Below are positions 50,293 to 58,822 of a stretch of 64,000 nt of DNA, in pieces. The stretch covers positions 1-64,000 of the forward strand of contig DAHC01000011.1 in the NCBI GenBank assembly GCA_002498375.1. The letters are read 5' to 3'. Position 1 is the stretch's first letter, and each line of letters begins with the position of its first letter. The DNA is from Methanocorpusculum sp. UBA424. Its GTDB lineage: Archaea; Halobacteriota; Methanomicrobia; Methanomicrobiales; Methanocorpusculaceae. The position numbers and the translations under genes are program-made. Below the pieces are notes generated by a model that saw only the letters and a program-made list of their open reading frames with translations, did not search any database and was not told the DNA's origin.

Positions 50293-51409
50293 GGAAAAAC
50301 CCGGCGGCGTCCTCGAACGCCGCGGAGCATTTCTCACAGCCATGAGGCAGATGACCTTCGAAGCAGGCCACTTCACGACTGCCGATCTGGCATCTGCCGC
50401 CAATGTCCCGCGTTCAACGGCCCAGGACTGGATTAACCGGATGATCAAGGAGGGATGCATCTTCGTAAAAGAAGAGCCGCACGGCAGAAATCCCGCACGT
50501 TACGCCTCGAGAAGTGCTCTCCCTCAGACCACCTGCAAACGCATTTTTACCACTCTTGACGGGAGTGACGTGGAAATTTTTCATGAGTGTCTTTCCAGCG
50601 GATGTGCAGGATTCTGCGAGTTTCATCACCGGAAAGCCGGCGGAGCGGCGATCTCCGTCACCCGCGACGGGATGATCTTTCGCGAGCGGGCGAGGATCGG
50701 CGAGGGACATGATCTCAGACTGGACTTCGCAGCAGTGGGTCTTGCCTCGGTCAAAAAAGATGGAGCCGATATCATACAAACGATCCATTCGATTCCCGGA
50801 GGGCCCGCATACTCGTTATCGGCGATGATGGGGCATGCAAAAGGGGTAAAGGGTGTACAGATATCGGTTGGAAACGGCGTGGTCACCGGCGAAGTTCGAA
50901 CGCCGGCACTTACTCCCGTAACGATCGGTGTGGATGATACCGATCGGAAAGGATGCGGCGGTGCGACCTTTGCCCTGTCCCATGCCCTGATGAAATATCT
51001 GACGGATCCTGGAAGTGTGATTGGGATCAGACATCAGGTCGCCGCCCTCTGTCAGGACATCGAAGAAAAAACCGCAGGTAACTCCTGCAGCTTCATCGAA
51101 CTTGCCGTCGATCCGGTTTCTCTCCCCTCGCTCGCCGCAAAGGTCTGCAGATTTGTCGAGGAAGAAAGCGTCTCCGATGAATGGGGGGTAGCCATCCTGA
51201 CAAATATCATCGTGCCGGGTGATCTGCTGAAGCTTGGCGAAAAGATCCGTCGGGAACGTGTTTCCATGGAAGAAGTTCTCGAGACTGCGAAAAGATCGGG
51301 CGTTCAGGTCTACGGAAAAAAAGGCATCATCGGGGCAGTCGGGGCAGTCAGTCTGAAATCACAGCCGGAGGAAGTCCTTCTGGATCCGGCATGCCCGATT
51401 GTCTTCTGA
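50282..51409 (+). CDS. winged-helix protein with a TiaS/methanogenesis-marker-11-like domain
   Basis: A 375-residue protein. Residues 1-90 form a helix-turn-helix (FTTADLASAANVPRSTAQDWI). A Cys/His region follows (CLSSGCAGFCEFHH), and the C-terminal half carries TIGVDDTDRKGCGGATFALS, then IRHQVAALCQDIEEKTAGN. The latter resembles the DDTD nucleotide-binding motif of TiaS (COG1571) or marker protein 11. The chemistry is unknown. The start at 50282 overlaps the homoserine dehydrogenase stop by 11 bp; the upstream frame is inside that gene. The family assignment is from motif memory and is moderate. Confidence 0.6.
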   Translation: MTGKEKPGGVLERRGAFLTAMRQMTFEAGHFTTADLASAANVPRSTAQDWINRMIKEGCIFVKEEPHGRNPARYASRSALPQTTCKRIFTTLDGSDVEIFHECLSSGCAGFCEFHHRKAGGAAISVTRDGMIFRERARIGEGHDLRLDFAAVGLASVKKDGADIIQTIHSIPGGPAYSLSAMMGHAKGVKGVQISVGNGVVTGEVRTPALTPVTIGVDDTDRKGCGGATFALSHALMKYLTDPGSVIGIRHQVAALCQDIEEKTAGNSCSFIELAVDPVSLPSLAAKVCRFVEEESVSDEWGVAILTNIIVPGDLLKLGEKIRRERVSMEEVLETAKRSGVQVYGKKGIIGAVGAVSLKSQPEEVLLDPACPIVF

Positions 51410-51433
51410 TTTTTTTCTAAAAAAAGATGAGGG

Positions 51434-51832
51434 TTAGTGCACCCATTCTCCCCGGGCGTTTCCTGAGAGTTCCTGTTTCCAGATCGGCACTTTTTCCTTC
51501 AGTTTCTCGATGATAAAGCGGGAGCCCTCATACGCCTCGGGACGGTGACCGGCGCCGACTAAAATAACGACGATCGTTTCGCCCAGAGCAAGACGGCCGT
51601 ACCGGTGAACGATGTCGACCGAGTTCAAACTGAACCGTTCCATCGCCTCGGCGGCAATATCGGCAAGATCTTTTTCAGCGACCGGAACGAACGCCTCGAT
51701 CTCAAGAGCATCCATATTCCCGTCGTCCCTGACGCAGCCGATAAAAACGATCTGGGCACCGTCGTTGTTCGTCCGTGAGGCACTGATCAGAGCGCCGATG
51801 TCTATATCCTCTTTCTGCAGTGCGAGAACCAT
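51434..51832 (-). CDS. moaE: molybdopterin synthase catalytic subunit
   Basis: A 132-residue MoaE that inserts dithiolene sulfur into cyclic pyranopterin phosphate. It begins VLALQKEDIDIGALISA. FIGCVRDDGN, IVHRYGRLALGE and the catalytic-lysine segment KLKEKVPIWKQE are conserved. It lies 3 bp after moaD. The product supports formylmethanofuran and formate dehydrogenases, inferred from the organism. Confidence 0.93.
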   Translation of the reverse strand: MVLALQKEDIDIGALISASRTNNDGAQIVFIGCVRDDGNMDALEIEAFVPVAEKDLADIAAEAMERFSLNSVDIVHRYGRLALGETIVVILVGAGHRPEAYEGSRFIIEKLKEKVPIWKQELSGNARGEWVH

Positions 51833-51835
51833 CTC

Positions 51836-52120
51836 TTATCCTCCCGATACCGGCGGATAAATGACGATCTCGTCACCATCTGCCGTATGGATAGTTTTTG
51901 CATCGTCTGAGTCGATTCTCTCCCTGTTGTACATAAGGATGATATGCGATCCAAGTTTGCCGCCGGCAAAAAGTTCATCCATTCCGTCTTTCTGTGTTTT
52001 TGCAAAAGCAAGAAGGGCGCCTAAAACAGAGGTGCCTTCCGGAACGCTTACCGTGTTCATTTCACCGAAGAGTTGCCGGAATCTGGCAAATGAGCGGATG
52101 GTTATCTGTGGCATGTTCAC
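51836..52120 (-). CDS. moaD: molybdopterin synthase sulfur carrier subunit
   Basis: A 94-residue ubiquitin-fold carrier that ends in the GlyGly tail (VIYPPVSGG) needed for thiocarboxylate formation. The core is ITIRSFARFRQLFG. It directly precedes moaE. The start may be at ATG 52120 or two codons later. Confidence 0.92.
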   Translation of the reverse strand: MNMPQITIRSFARFRQLFGEMNTVSVPEGTSVLGALLAFAKTQKDGMDELFAGGKLGSHIILMYNRERIDSDDAKTIHTADGDEIVIYPPVSGG

Positions 52121-52152
52121 TGATATGGTGTTTGTGCTGAAGATATGAATAA

Positions 52153-52596
52153 TTACGCATCGGATTCCGCTGCGCAGATCTCGGCCAGCGTGATCGTAAA
52201 CACAAGGGTTTTGCCTGCGAGAGGGTGATTTGCATCGAGAGTCACTGTGTTCTCATCGATTTTTGTGATGGTGACCGGGATCTGGTTTCCATCCCCAAGT
52301 TGGATCATAAGCTGCTCGCCGGGATTTGCGGTGAACTCCTCTCCGAACTCTGCACGCGGAATATCAACCGTCATCTCATCGGTCTTTTCACCATAGGCAT
52401 CGGCCGGAAGGATCGTGACCGACTTCGTTTCGCCGATCTCCATTCCGAGAACCGCGGCATCGAAACCCGGGACCACCATTCCGGAACCAACGGTAAACTC
52501 AAGGGGGTCACGACCCTCCGATGAGTCGAAACGTGTGCCGTCGGTTAATTCTCCAATGTAGTGTACGCGTATTGTATCGCCATTTTGTACTGACAT
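52153..52596 (-). CDS. FKBP-type peptidyl-prolyl isomerase (SlyD-like)
   Basis: A 147-residue FKBP with the inserted-flap domain of SlyD-like enzymes. Landmarks are NGDTIRVHYIGELTDGTRFD, EFTVGSGMVVPGFDAAVLGM and the AYGEKTDEM flap entry. It helps fold proteins as a chaperone-isomerase. I start at the ATG at 52596; the upstream 22 codons are not FKBP-like. A TATA-like box (ctTATAccg region, 52618-52627 on the minus strand) lies about 25-30 bp upstream. Confidence 0.93.
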   Translation of the reverse strand: MSVQNGDTIRVHYIGELTDGTRFDSSEGRDPLEFTVGSGMVVPGFDAAVLGMEIGETKSVTILPADAYGEKTDEMTVDIPRAEFGEEFTANPGEQLMIQLGDGNQIPVTITKIDENTVTLDANHPLAGKTLVFTITLAEICAAESDA

Positions 52597-52772
52597 ACCG
52601 TGATGGTGGGACGTAACGGTATAAGTATTTGGCGGGGTCTGCGTCTCCAGAAATAGAACCATGCATGAACCCTCGTTTTTCCGACACTATCACTGAAATA
52701 AACGCACGAACGCCGGATCTTCTCATGCAGAGACCAAAATCCTATATCATACCACATCACATATTATTTATC

Positions 52773-53636
52773 ATGTTAGTTTACATAAACGGGAAATATG
52801 TGCCTGAAGAGCAGGCAACCGTGTCGATCTTTGACCACGGATTCCTTTACGGAGATGGAGTGTTTGAAGGAATAAGAGCATACAACGGTCGGGTGTTCCG
52901 CCTCAAAGAGCACGTCGACCGTCTCTTTGATTCGGCAAAAGCGATCGACCTTGATCCGGGGATCACCCGCGCCGAGATGGCCGAGATCATCAAAGAAACT
53001 CTGCGCAAAAATGGTCTGAAGGATGCCTACATCCGTCCGATCATCTCCCGTGGTGTTGGGACGATGGGACTCGATCCGCGTCGCTGCGAAACCCCCTCGA
53101 TCATCTGTGCCGCTTCCGCCTGGGGAGCGATGTACGGCGATCTGTATGAAACCGGTCTCACCGCAGTCACGGTCTGTGTCAGAAGAAACCCGCCGGACAC
53201 CCTCCCGCCGAACATCAAGTCCCTCAACTACCTGAACAACATTCTAGGAAAGATCGAGGCAAACTATAAAGGCGGCGATGAAGCGATCTTCCTTGACCGA
53301 ACCGGAAAACTCGCCGAAGGTTCAGGTGACAACATCTATCTCGTGAAAGACGGCGTTCTCTACACCCCTCCGACCATCAACAACCTCAAAGGAATCACCC
53401 GGATTGTCCTTCTCGACATCTGCGCGGAACTTGGTATCCACTACGAGGTCTGCGAGCTCGGACTCTTCGATCTCTACACTGCTGACGAAGTCATGGTCAC
53501 CGGAACGGCCGCAGAAATCTGCGCAATCACCAAAATCGACGGCAGAACGATCGGAACCGGCGTTCCAGGCCCAGTCTACAAAAAACTTCTTCCAGCATTC
53601 CAGGCGGAGACACAGAACTCCGGTGATGCATACTGA
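52773..53636 (+). CDS. ilvE: branched-chain-amino-acid aminotransferase
   Basis: A 287-residue fold-IV PLP aminotransferase for valine, leucine and isoleucine. It begins MLVYINGKYVPEEQATVSIF, then DGVFEGIRAYNGRVFRLKEH. The PLP lysine is in NIKSLNYLNN, and ITRIVLLDICAELG and EVMVTGTAAEI are conserved. I start at the ATG at 52773, since the 48 upstream in-frame codons are not conserved-like. It is divergent from the FKBP gene. Confidence 0.94.
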   Translation: MLVYINGKYVPEEQATVSIFDHGFLYGDGVFEGIRAYNGRVFRLKEHVDRLFDSAKAIDLDPGITRAEMAEIIKETLRKNGLKDAYIRPIISRGVGTMGLDPRRCETPSIICAASAWGAMYGDLYETGLTAVTVCVRRNPPDTLPPNIKSLNYLNNILGKIEANYKGGDEAIFLDRTGKLAEGSGDNIYLVKDGVLYTPPTINNLKGITRIVLLDICAELGIHYEVCELGLFDLYTADEVMVTGTAAEICAITKIDGRTIGTGVPGPVYKKLLPAFQAETQNSGDAY

Positions 53637-53668
53637 TCCTGAAATCATACGGGATCAATCACAATCTT

Positions 53669-53677
53669 TTTATAAAT
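53669..53677 (+). promoter_or_regulatory. box A (TATA) of tRNA-Glu
   Basis: TTTATAAAT is centred about 33 bp before the tRNA, matching the spacing before tRNA-Phe. Confidence 0.6.
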
Positions 53678-53705
53678 CAGCGTAGACTATTATAGGCAGG
53701 TTTGA

Positions 53706-53778
53706 GCTGATATAGTGTAGAGGCCAATCATGCCGGCCTTTCACGCCGGCGACTCGGGTTCGAATCCCGATATCAGCA
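53706..53778 (+). tRNA. trnE: tRNA-Glu (anticodon TTC)
   Basis: A 73-base cloverleaf. The acceptor GCTGATA pairs with TATCAGC. The anticodon stem CCGGC/GCCGG encloses CTTTCAC with anticodon TTC. The T arm is CGGG TTCGAAT CCCG. The discriminator base is A and CCA is not encoded. No intron seen. Confidence 0.96.
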
Positions 53779-53851
53779 TTTATCAGCGGCACGGGTGTGC
53801 TGCCAAGTCAAACATGATCATAGATCATGAGTATTTTCCTGCAGTTTTATT

Positions 53852-54172
53852 ATGACATTTCATCCCACAAACAACCCTGTCTTCTGGAAGACGACCGCAG
53901 ACAATCTTCTCGCAGATGAGCGCTATGAAAAAGCAGCGGAAGCCTACCTCAGGTTAACGGAGCTTCTGCCGAATGATGCCGACGCCTGGAAAGGCAGGGG
54001 CAGAGCGCTGATCGGTCTGGAAAAATACGGGGATGCCGTGTGCGCATTTGAAAGGGCCCTGATCCTTCTGCCCGATGACCCATTTTCTCTTGAGAAACTT
54101 GCCGAATGCTTTGACAAGCTTGGTGCGGTTGAGAAAAAAACGGCCTGTATCCTCCGAATCAACGATCTGTAG
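53852..54172 (+). CDS. small TPR protein
   Basis: A 106-residue protein of about two and a half TPR units (RYEKAAEAYLRLTELLPND, WKGRGRALIGLEKYGDAVCA, FSLEKLAECFDKLG). No signal or membrane segment. It may be a short scaffold for partners in the zinc-ribbon/SPFH block that begins 49 bp after it, but a shared transcript is not certain. Confidence 0.75.
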   Translation: MTFHPTNNPVFWKTTADNLLADERYEKAAEAYLRLTELLPNDADAWKGRGRALIGLEKYGDAVCAFERALILLPDDPFSLEKLAECFDKLGAVEKKTACILRINDL

Positions 54173-54220
54173 CGCATATCTGGAAGATATGCTTATACTC
54201 TAAGACACCAAGAAAATTAT

Positions 54221-54991
54221 ATGCCCGATTTTCAGTGTCCAAAGTGCGGCGCGGCCCTACCGGTCAAACCAGGCACACAGATGGCGACATGTTCGTTCTG
54301 TGGCACGGTCACTTATATCGATCGAAGTTCTGCGTTATTCTTTTATCTGCTCCCATTCTCCATTGATGAGAATGCAGCAAAAGGAATTTTTAAACGCTGG
54401 ACTGCCGGTCCCGCCCAAGCCAAAGATCTCGAATCAACAGTAAAAATCACGAAACTCACCAAAGAGTTCTTCCCGGTTTTCCGGTTCCGCCGGACTGTGA
54501 ACGGAAGAGAGACCGTTTATGCAAAACCTGCGAAAGGGACCCTTCTCCCCGGAATGCAGGACCTCACGATCCCCCCGGGAAACATTGTAGTTTATGATGC
54601 GAAAACATCCACCGGAGGGGCCGAAGTGATCCAGCCGGATATCACGCTCGACTCCTACCTTCCTGAACTCACCGGAACGCCCATCGATCAGGCACTCGTG
54701 TACTTCCCGATTTATGAGATATCCTACGACTACAAGGGTTCATCCTATCAGGCAGTCATCGACGGATCATCCGGAGCAGTCTATACGACCTCGTCTCCTA
54801 CCCGCAGTTCCAGCGCATACATCGCCGTCATGGGACTTGCGTTTGTTCTGGGACTTCTCGGCGGCGCTCTCGGCATTATGGTGAATCCAATATTTTTCGT
54901 TCTGATCATTGCCGGATTTTTCGCAGGAAAACTTCTTGCAGGTAAAGTTGTCGAGCGGCAAAAACCCGCCAAGGAGGTGAAGGCAGAATGA
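54221..54991 (+). CDS. zinc-ribbon membrane protein, YdjG-like (first copy)
   Basis: A 256-residue protein. An N-terminal zinc ribbon (CPKCGAALPVKPGTQMATC and SFCG) is followed by a soluble middle domain (FYLLPFSIDENAAKGIFKRW, LTKEFFPVFRFRR, ALVYFPIYEISYDYKGSSY, VIDGSSGAVYTT). Two transmembrane helices lie near the C-terminus (about 195-240) before a short Lys-rich tail. This order matches Bacillus YdjG-type proteins, which sit at the membrane with an SPFH protein. It overlaps the next gene by 4 bp. Confidence 0.75.
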   Translation: MPDFQCPKCGAALPVKPGTQMATCSFCGTVTYIDRSSALFFYLLPFSIDENAAKGIFKRWTAGPAQAKDLESTVKITKLTKEFFPVFRFRRTVNGRETVYAKPAKGTLLPGMQDLTIPPGNIVVYDAKTSTGGAEVIQPDITLDSYLPELTGTPIDQALVYFPIYEISYDYKGSSYQAVIDGSSGAVYTTSSPTRSSSAYIAVMGLAFVLGLLGGALGIMVNPIFFVLIIAGFFAGKLLAGKVVERQKPAKEVKAE

Positions 54992-56019
54992 GTGAAGCAC
55001 AGAAGATTCTTGTTTCGATGACCTGCCCGTCGTGCGGAGGTCAGGTGCAGTGTGAAGAAGGAGAGGATCTGGTTCTCTGTAAATTCTGCGAATCCGCGTT
55101 CGCATTGACCACGGACGAGGGCGCGAATAAGGTCATGTACAAAATGACCGTCGATAAAGACAAAGCTCTTGCAAAAGTCAAGGCATGGTTCGGGTCCGGC
55201 CCGAAAGCAAAAGATCTCGCAGCTAAAGCAGCAGTAACCGAGGCCTATCCCTTATATCTTCCGTTCTGGCGTCTTATTGCCAGAGGGAAGGCCTGTGTCT
55301 GCGGTATCGAAGAGCAGAGATCGGGAAAAGATAATCAGAAGGTCGAGATCCCGCGCGAGGCACTTATCAACCGCGAGTACATCTACTCGGAAATTGCCTG
55401 CGAGGCGGGAGATCTGGGGATCCAAAGCATCGTGATTCCGGATCGTGCCGAGGCCATATCCTATGACGATCAGGAGATCGTTACATTCGGCGTGACCTCT
55501 TCGCGTGATGCGGCATACGAGGTGGGAGGGAAAGCTATCAGCCAGCAGGCCGTCAAAGACGGCAGCGATCGTATGACGAGAGTATATTTCTCGAAATCGT
55601 TCTTCTTCCCAAAAGCATTCACGCTGATCTACTATCCATTCTGGATTGTGAGATACACCTATGAAGACAGAACCTACTTCGCAACCGTTGACGGTATTAC
55701 GGCACACGTTGTTTCGGGTCGAGCTCCTGGAAATGCAGGAAGTCAGAGTACTGCTGCAGGCGTAGGCGGAGCTATCTCTGGCGGAGCGATCGGTCTTGGA
55801 ATCGGCCTCGCCATTGCAACTGACGGAGCGGATGTTGGTATCGGCGTCCTTGTGGTTGGAATTGTTGCAGCTATCGTACTTATCGGATATTTCTACCAGA
55901 GATTCAGATATGGAGACGAGATTCTGGAAGGAGCCCTGAATGGGAAAGGTCTGAAGTCAGGTCGGACCCAAGAGAAGGTACAGTCCATTTACAACGAAAC
56001 ATACGACTACTTTAAATGA
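54988..56019 (+). CDS. zinc-ribbon membrane protein, YdjG-like (second copy)
   Basis: A 343-residue paralog of the upstream gene. The zinc ribbon is CPSCGGQVQCEEGEDLVLC with KFCE. The middle domain has the same landmarks (AVTEAYPLYLPFWRLIAR, TLIYYPFWIVRYTYEDRTYF, VDGITAHVVSG). A Gly/Ala-rich stretch with two hydrophobic helices (about 250-305) and a charged tail follow. Its stop is 12 bp before the next zinc-ribbon gene, which has GGTGATC as its Shine-Dalgarno site. Confidence 0.75.
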   Translation: MSEAQKILVSMTCPSCGGQVQCEEGEDLVLCKFCESAFALTTDEGANKVMYKMTVDKDKALAKVKAWFGSGPKAKDLAAKAAVTEAYPLYLPFWRLIARGKACVCGIEEQRSGKDNQKVEIPREALINREYIYSEIACEAGDLGIQSIVIPDRAEAISYDDQEIVTFGVTSSRDAAYEVGGKAISQQAVKDGSDRMTRVYFSKSFFFPKAFTLIYYPFWIVRYTYEDRTYFATVDGITAHVVSGRAPGNAGSQSTAAGVGGAISGGAIGLGIGLAIATDGADVGIGVLVVGIVAAIVLIGYFYQRFRYGDEILEGALNGKGLKSGRTQEKVQSIYNETYDYFK

Positions 56020-56031
56020 AGGTGATCTAAG

Positions 56032-56625
56032 ATGCTGTTAAAAGAACTAAAATGCCCGGGATGCGGCGCCCCGCTCAAATCTAAAGAACGCGACATGATG
56101 CTGGCCTGTGGTCATTGCGGGCGGATCAGTATGTATGCTGATGGAAAAGTAGGTGATGTTGCCTACTCAATCGCTGCATCCGTTAAGGAATCCCCAGGGG
56201 AACTTACCTATGTTCCCTTCTGGATCGTGAACGCCGATCTGAATGTCAAGAAGGAAAACATATCCGGCGGAAAAATTTCCCGGTTTATTACGGACCAAAA
56301 ACAGATGCGGGGTACCCGCGATTTCTATGTCTGCGCTGCCGCAATTCCAGAAGAATTCAGCCGGAAATGGAATATGGATCTCACGCTCGGCCAGCCGAAA
56401 TTGGATATAATTTCGGGTTTCAAGGGTGGAAAACGTGCAGTGATGACGATGGAGAAAGGTATAGCCGGAGAAAATGCAGAATTTCTCTTCCTCCGGTATG
56501 AAACGGAGATTCCCGGCACCCTCCAGAAACTTGAGTATGATTTTAAGATAAACAGCACAAAAGTGCTTTATCTTCCTGCATACAAAACCAATGACAAATA
56601 TGTATTAGGTGTTCCTTATGAGTGA
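56032..56625 (+). CDS. zinc-ribbon protein without membrane helices
   Basis: A 197-residue protein with an N-terminal zinc ribbon (CPGCGAPLKSKERDMMLAC with GHCG). A soluble domain shares the ELTYVPFWIVNADL and KVLYLPAYKTNDKYV landmarks of its two neighbours, but there is no membrane segment. It is probably a third, trimmed family member. It overlaps the small membrane protein gene by 8 bp. Confidence 0.7.
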   Translation: MLLKELKCPGCGAPLKSKERDMMLACGHCGRISMYADGKVGDVAYSIAASVKESPGELTYVPFWIVNADLNVKKENISGGKISRFITDQKQMRGTRDFYVCAAAIPEEFSRKWNMDLTLGQPKLDIISGFKGGKRAVMTMEKGIAGENAEFLFLRYETEIPGTLQKLEYDFKINSTKVLYLPAYKTNDKYVLGVPYE

Positions 56626-56962
56626 TGTTAATGATAAACGCATACACCTGATCTGGGCATCGGTCATTTTAATGCTCGGTGTTTCCATTCTGGTGACATA
56701 TCTTGTACCGGCGGTCGGATTCTGGGAGGGGACCGGCATCTTCCTGACGGGGATTGGTGTAATCTCGTTCTTCCTTGCCATGTTTATGGGTGAAAGGAGA
56801 TCCCCTGTTTTCCCACTCCTTCTTATCCTCGCCGGAGTTCTTCTCCTCGTTCAGGGGTTGCTGACCACTGTGTTTCCAGTTCTCACAGCGCCGGTCCTGA
56901 TTGGGGCGGCATTAGTGATAGCGGCAGTCGGAGCCATATTATTCCTTGTACTCAAAAAATAG
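56618..56962 (+). CDS. small four-helix membrane protein
   Basis: A 114-residue protein of about four transmembrane helices (LIWASVILMLGVSILVTYL, IFLTGIGVISFFLAMFMG, FPLLLILAGVLLLVQGLL, LIGAALVIAAVGAILFLVL) with short loops. I use the ATG at 56618 inside the end of the zinc-ribbon gene; GTG at 56609 is also possible. It lies 7 bp before the coiled-coil gene. Family unknown. Confidence 0.7.
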   Translation: MSDVNDKRIHLIWASVILMLGVSILVTYLVPAVGFWEGTGIFLTGIGVISFFLAMFMGERRSPVFPLLLILAGVLLLVQGLLTTVFPVLTAPVLIGAALVIAAVGAILFLVLKK

Positions 56963-56969
56963 GTGAACA

Positions 56970-57509
56970 ATGACAGTAGATTTACGAGACAAAGTTGAGG
57001 ATGACCGCGGTCTGATCAAAAAAATCCAGCTGTGCATCCCGGGTTTTCGGGGATACCGGCAGAAAGAAGATATTCGCCTTGCGGACTCTCTGTTACGCCA
57101 GCAGATTGCGGACGAATTGAAAAACAACGTCCTCCTTCCTCTGGAACAGACCCGCCAGTCAGCCAGCCGGGCACTTGAACTTGATCTGATGAATGATCTG
57201 GCAGCCGTCATCTCTCAGGCCAAGACGACGGAAGCAAAGATCCGTCATGCTGAACAGGGCTACACCGGTATATCTCCGGCTAACCGTATCAGAAAAGCTG
57301 AACTGAACAACCTGTACGAATATGATCTTGCACTGATCAACGGAGTCCGCGGACTCGGTGATTTGGCACAATCTGCATTCAGCAGTGCCGATGCAGGCGA
57401 CTTTGACAGTGTTCAGAAACAGCTTCGGGAAATCAGATCAGGATTCACGGATTTTACCGTGACATTTGACAAACGCATCGTTGACATTGCAGAGATAGGT
57501 GCATTCTAA
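56970..57509 (+). CDS. coiled-coil protein with an IPGFRGYR N-terminal motif
   Basis: A 179-residue, mostly helical protein. A short N-terminal IQLCIPGFRGYRQKEDIRLA is followed by long heptad-like helices (LLRQQIADELKNNVLLPLEQ, RIRKAELNNLYEYDLALING). Similar short proteins with an IPGxxGY motif occur beside SPFH genes in bacteria, so it is probably a structural partner of the downstream SPFH protein; a PspA/YdjH-like role is inferred only. Its stop overlaps the SPFH start by one base (TAATG). Confidence 0.65.
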   Translation: MTVDLRDKVEDDRGLIKKIQLCIPGFRGYRQKEDIRLADSLLRQQIADELKNNVLLPLEQTRQSASRALELDLMNDLAAVISQAKTTEAKIRHAEQGYTGISPANRIRKAELNNLYEYDLALINGVRGLGDLAQSAFSSADAGDFDSVQKQLREIRSGFTDFTVTFDKRIVDIAEIGAF

Positions 57510-58747
57510 TGGGATTATTCTCAAAAACAAACAAGACGATCGGCTCAGGGTCGGATATCGAGGGTGCAGACTCCAGAAAAGGATTCTACTGGGTTGAGGA
57601 TCAAAAGGGAGACAACATCATGTGGCGTCTCCCGCGAAACGTCATGTGGAACGATAACGTGCTCGTCCGCGAGGATGAATACGGTATCTTCTTCCGCGAT
57701 GGAAAAGCCCTCACGGTTTTTGACCGGCCGGATCGTTATGCTCTGACTACTCAGAATATCCCTGTCCTGAAAAATATTCTTGGAACTGTGGTTGGAAACG
57801 TCCAGATCGGAGAGTTTTACTGGGCGCAGAAGCGTGAGTTCCGGGATAAGTTCGGCACTCCGCAGCCTCTTGCATTCCGCGATGTGGACTTCGGTGTAGT
57901 TCAACTCCGGATCTTCGGTCAGTTCTCGTACAAGGTTGTCGACCCGCTGCTTCTGATCACTCAGTTCGTCGGAACAAAAGGTCTGACAAAGTCCGAGGAA
58001 GTCGTTGAATGGCTGAAGTCCCAGGTCATCATGGTCCTGAACGATACTCTCGGCGAACTGAAGACCAAGAAGCAGATGGGGGTTTTGGATATGCCTGCAT
58101 ATCTGCAGGAGATCGAACAGCTCTGCCTTGGCAAACTGACGGCCGAAACGGAAGTTTACGGTCTGAAGATCATGAAGTTTGCCGGCCTGAACATCAACAT
58201 GCCCGAAGAGGTTCAGGAAGCGATCAACAAGCGCGGAGCGATGTCTGCTCTGGGTGTGAACTATCTCCAGTATCAGTCAGGTAAAGCCATCGAAGGGATC
58301 GGACAGGGCGCTGCTCAGGGCGGCGAGGGTTCCGGATTTGCCATGATGGGTGCCGGAATGGGCGCCGGAATGAGTATGGGCGGTATGATGACCCAGAGTA
58401 TGGCAGGCGGCGGCGGTCAGCCGGCTCCGTTCGGTGGTCAGCCTGGTGCTTCCCCCAAGGCAGATGCACCTCAGACAACGGCGCCAAAACAGGCCGAACC
58501 GATGGATACATGCAGTAACTGCGGAGCTGAGTTTTCGGCCGGCAAAAAGTTCTGCCCGGAGTGTGGGCAGAAAATGACGCCTGCCGGAAGCCCGACATGT
58601 GCGAACTGCGGTGCGGCCCTTTCGCCGGGAGCAAAGTTCTGCCCGGAGTGCGGTACAAAAGTCGAGACTATTCGGAGATGCCCGCGGTGTAATGCTGAAG
58701 TATCTGCCGGAACGAAGTTCTGTCCCGAGTGTGGACAGAAGCTCTAA
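57509..58747 (+). CDS. SPFH/band 7 protein with three C-terminal double zinc ribbons
   Basis: A 412-residue protein. Residues about 40-240 form an SPFH domain (KNILGTVVGNVQIGEFYW, VQLRIFGQFSYKVVDPLLLI, AETEVYGLKIMKFAGLNIN). A Gly/Met/Ala-rich linker (about 265-330) follows. The end is three tandem paired zinc ribbons, each CxxC-(11)-CPEC (CSNCGAEFSAGKKFCPECG, CANCGAALSPGAKFCPECG, CPRCNAEVSAGTKFCPECG). It has no transmembrane helix. This is the build of Bacillus YdjI-type 'virion core' SPFH proteins but with more ribbons. It is the last gene of the block. Confidence 0.85.
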   Translation: MGLFSKTNKTIGSGSDIEGADSRKGFYWVEDQKGDNIMWRLPRNVMWNDNVLVREDEYGIFFRDGKALTVFDRPDRYALTTQNIPVLKNILGTVVGNVQIGEFYWAQKREFRDKFGTPQPLAFRDVDFGVVQLRIFGQFSYKVVDPLLLITQFVGTKGLTKSEEVVEWLKSQVIMVLNDTLGELKTKKQMGVLDMPAYLQEIEQLCLGKLTAETEVYGLKIMKFAGLNINMPEEVQEAINKRGAMSALGVNYLQYQSGKAIEGIGQGAAQGGEGSGFAMMGAGMGAGMSMGGMMTQSMAGGGGQPAPFGGQPGASPKADAPQTTAPKQAEPMDTCSNCGAEFSAGKKFCPECGQKMTPAGSPTCANCGAALSPGAKFCPECGTKVETIRRCPRCNAEVSAGTKFCPECGQKL

Positions 58748-58822
58748 TATTTTTTGAATAATCTTTTTTTCAGCAGATAGAGCAATCAAAAATAATGATA
58801 CGTATTTTTTTAATTTGGTAAA

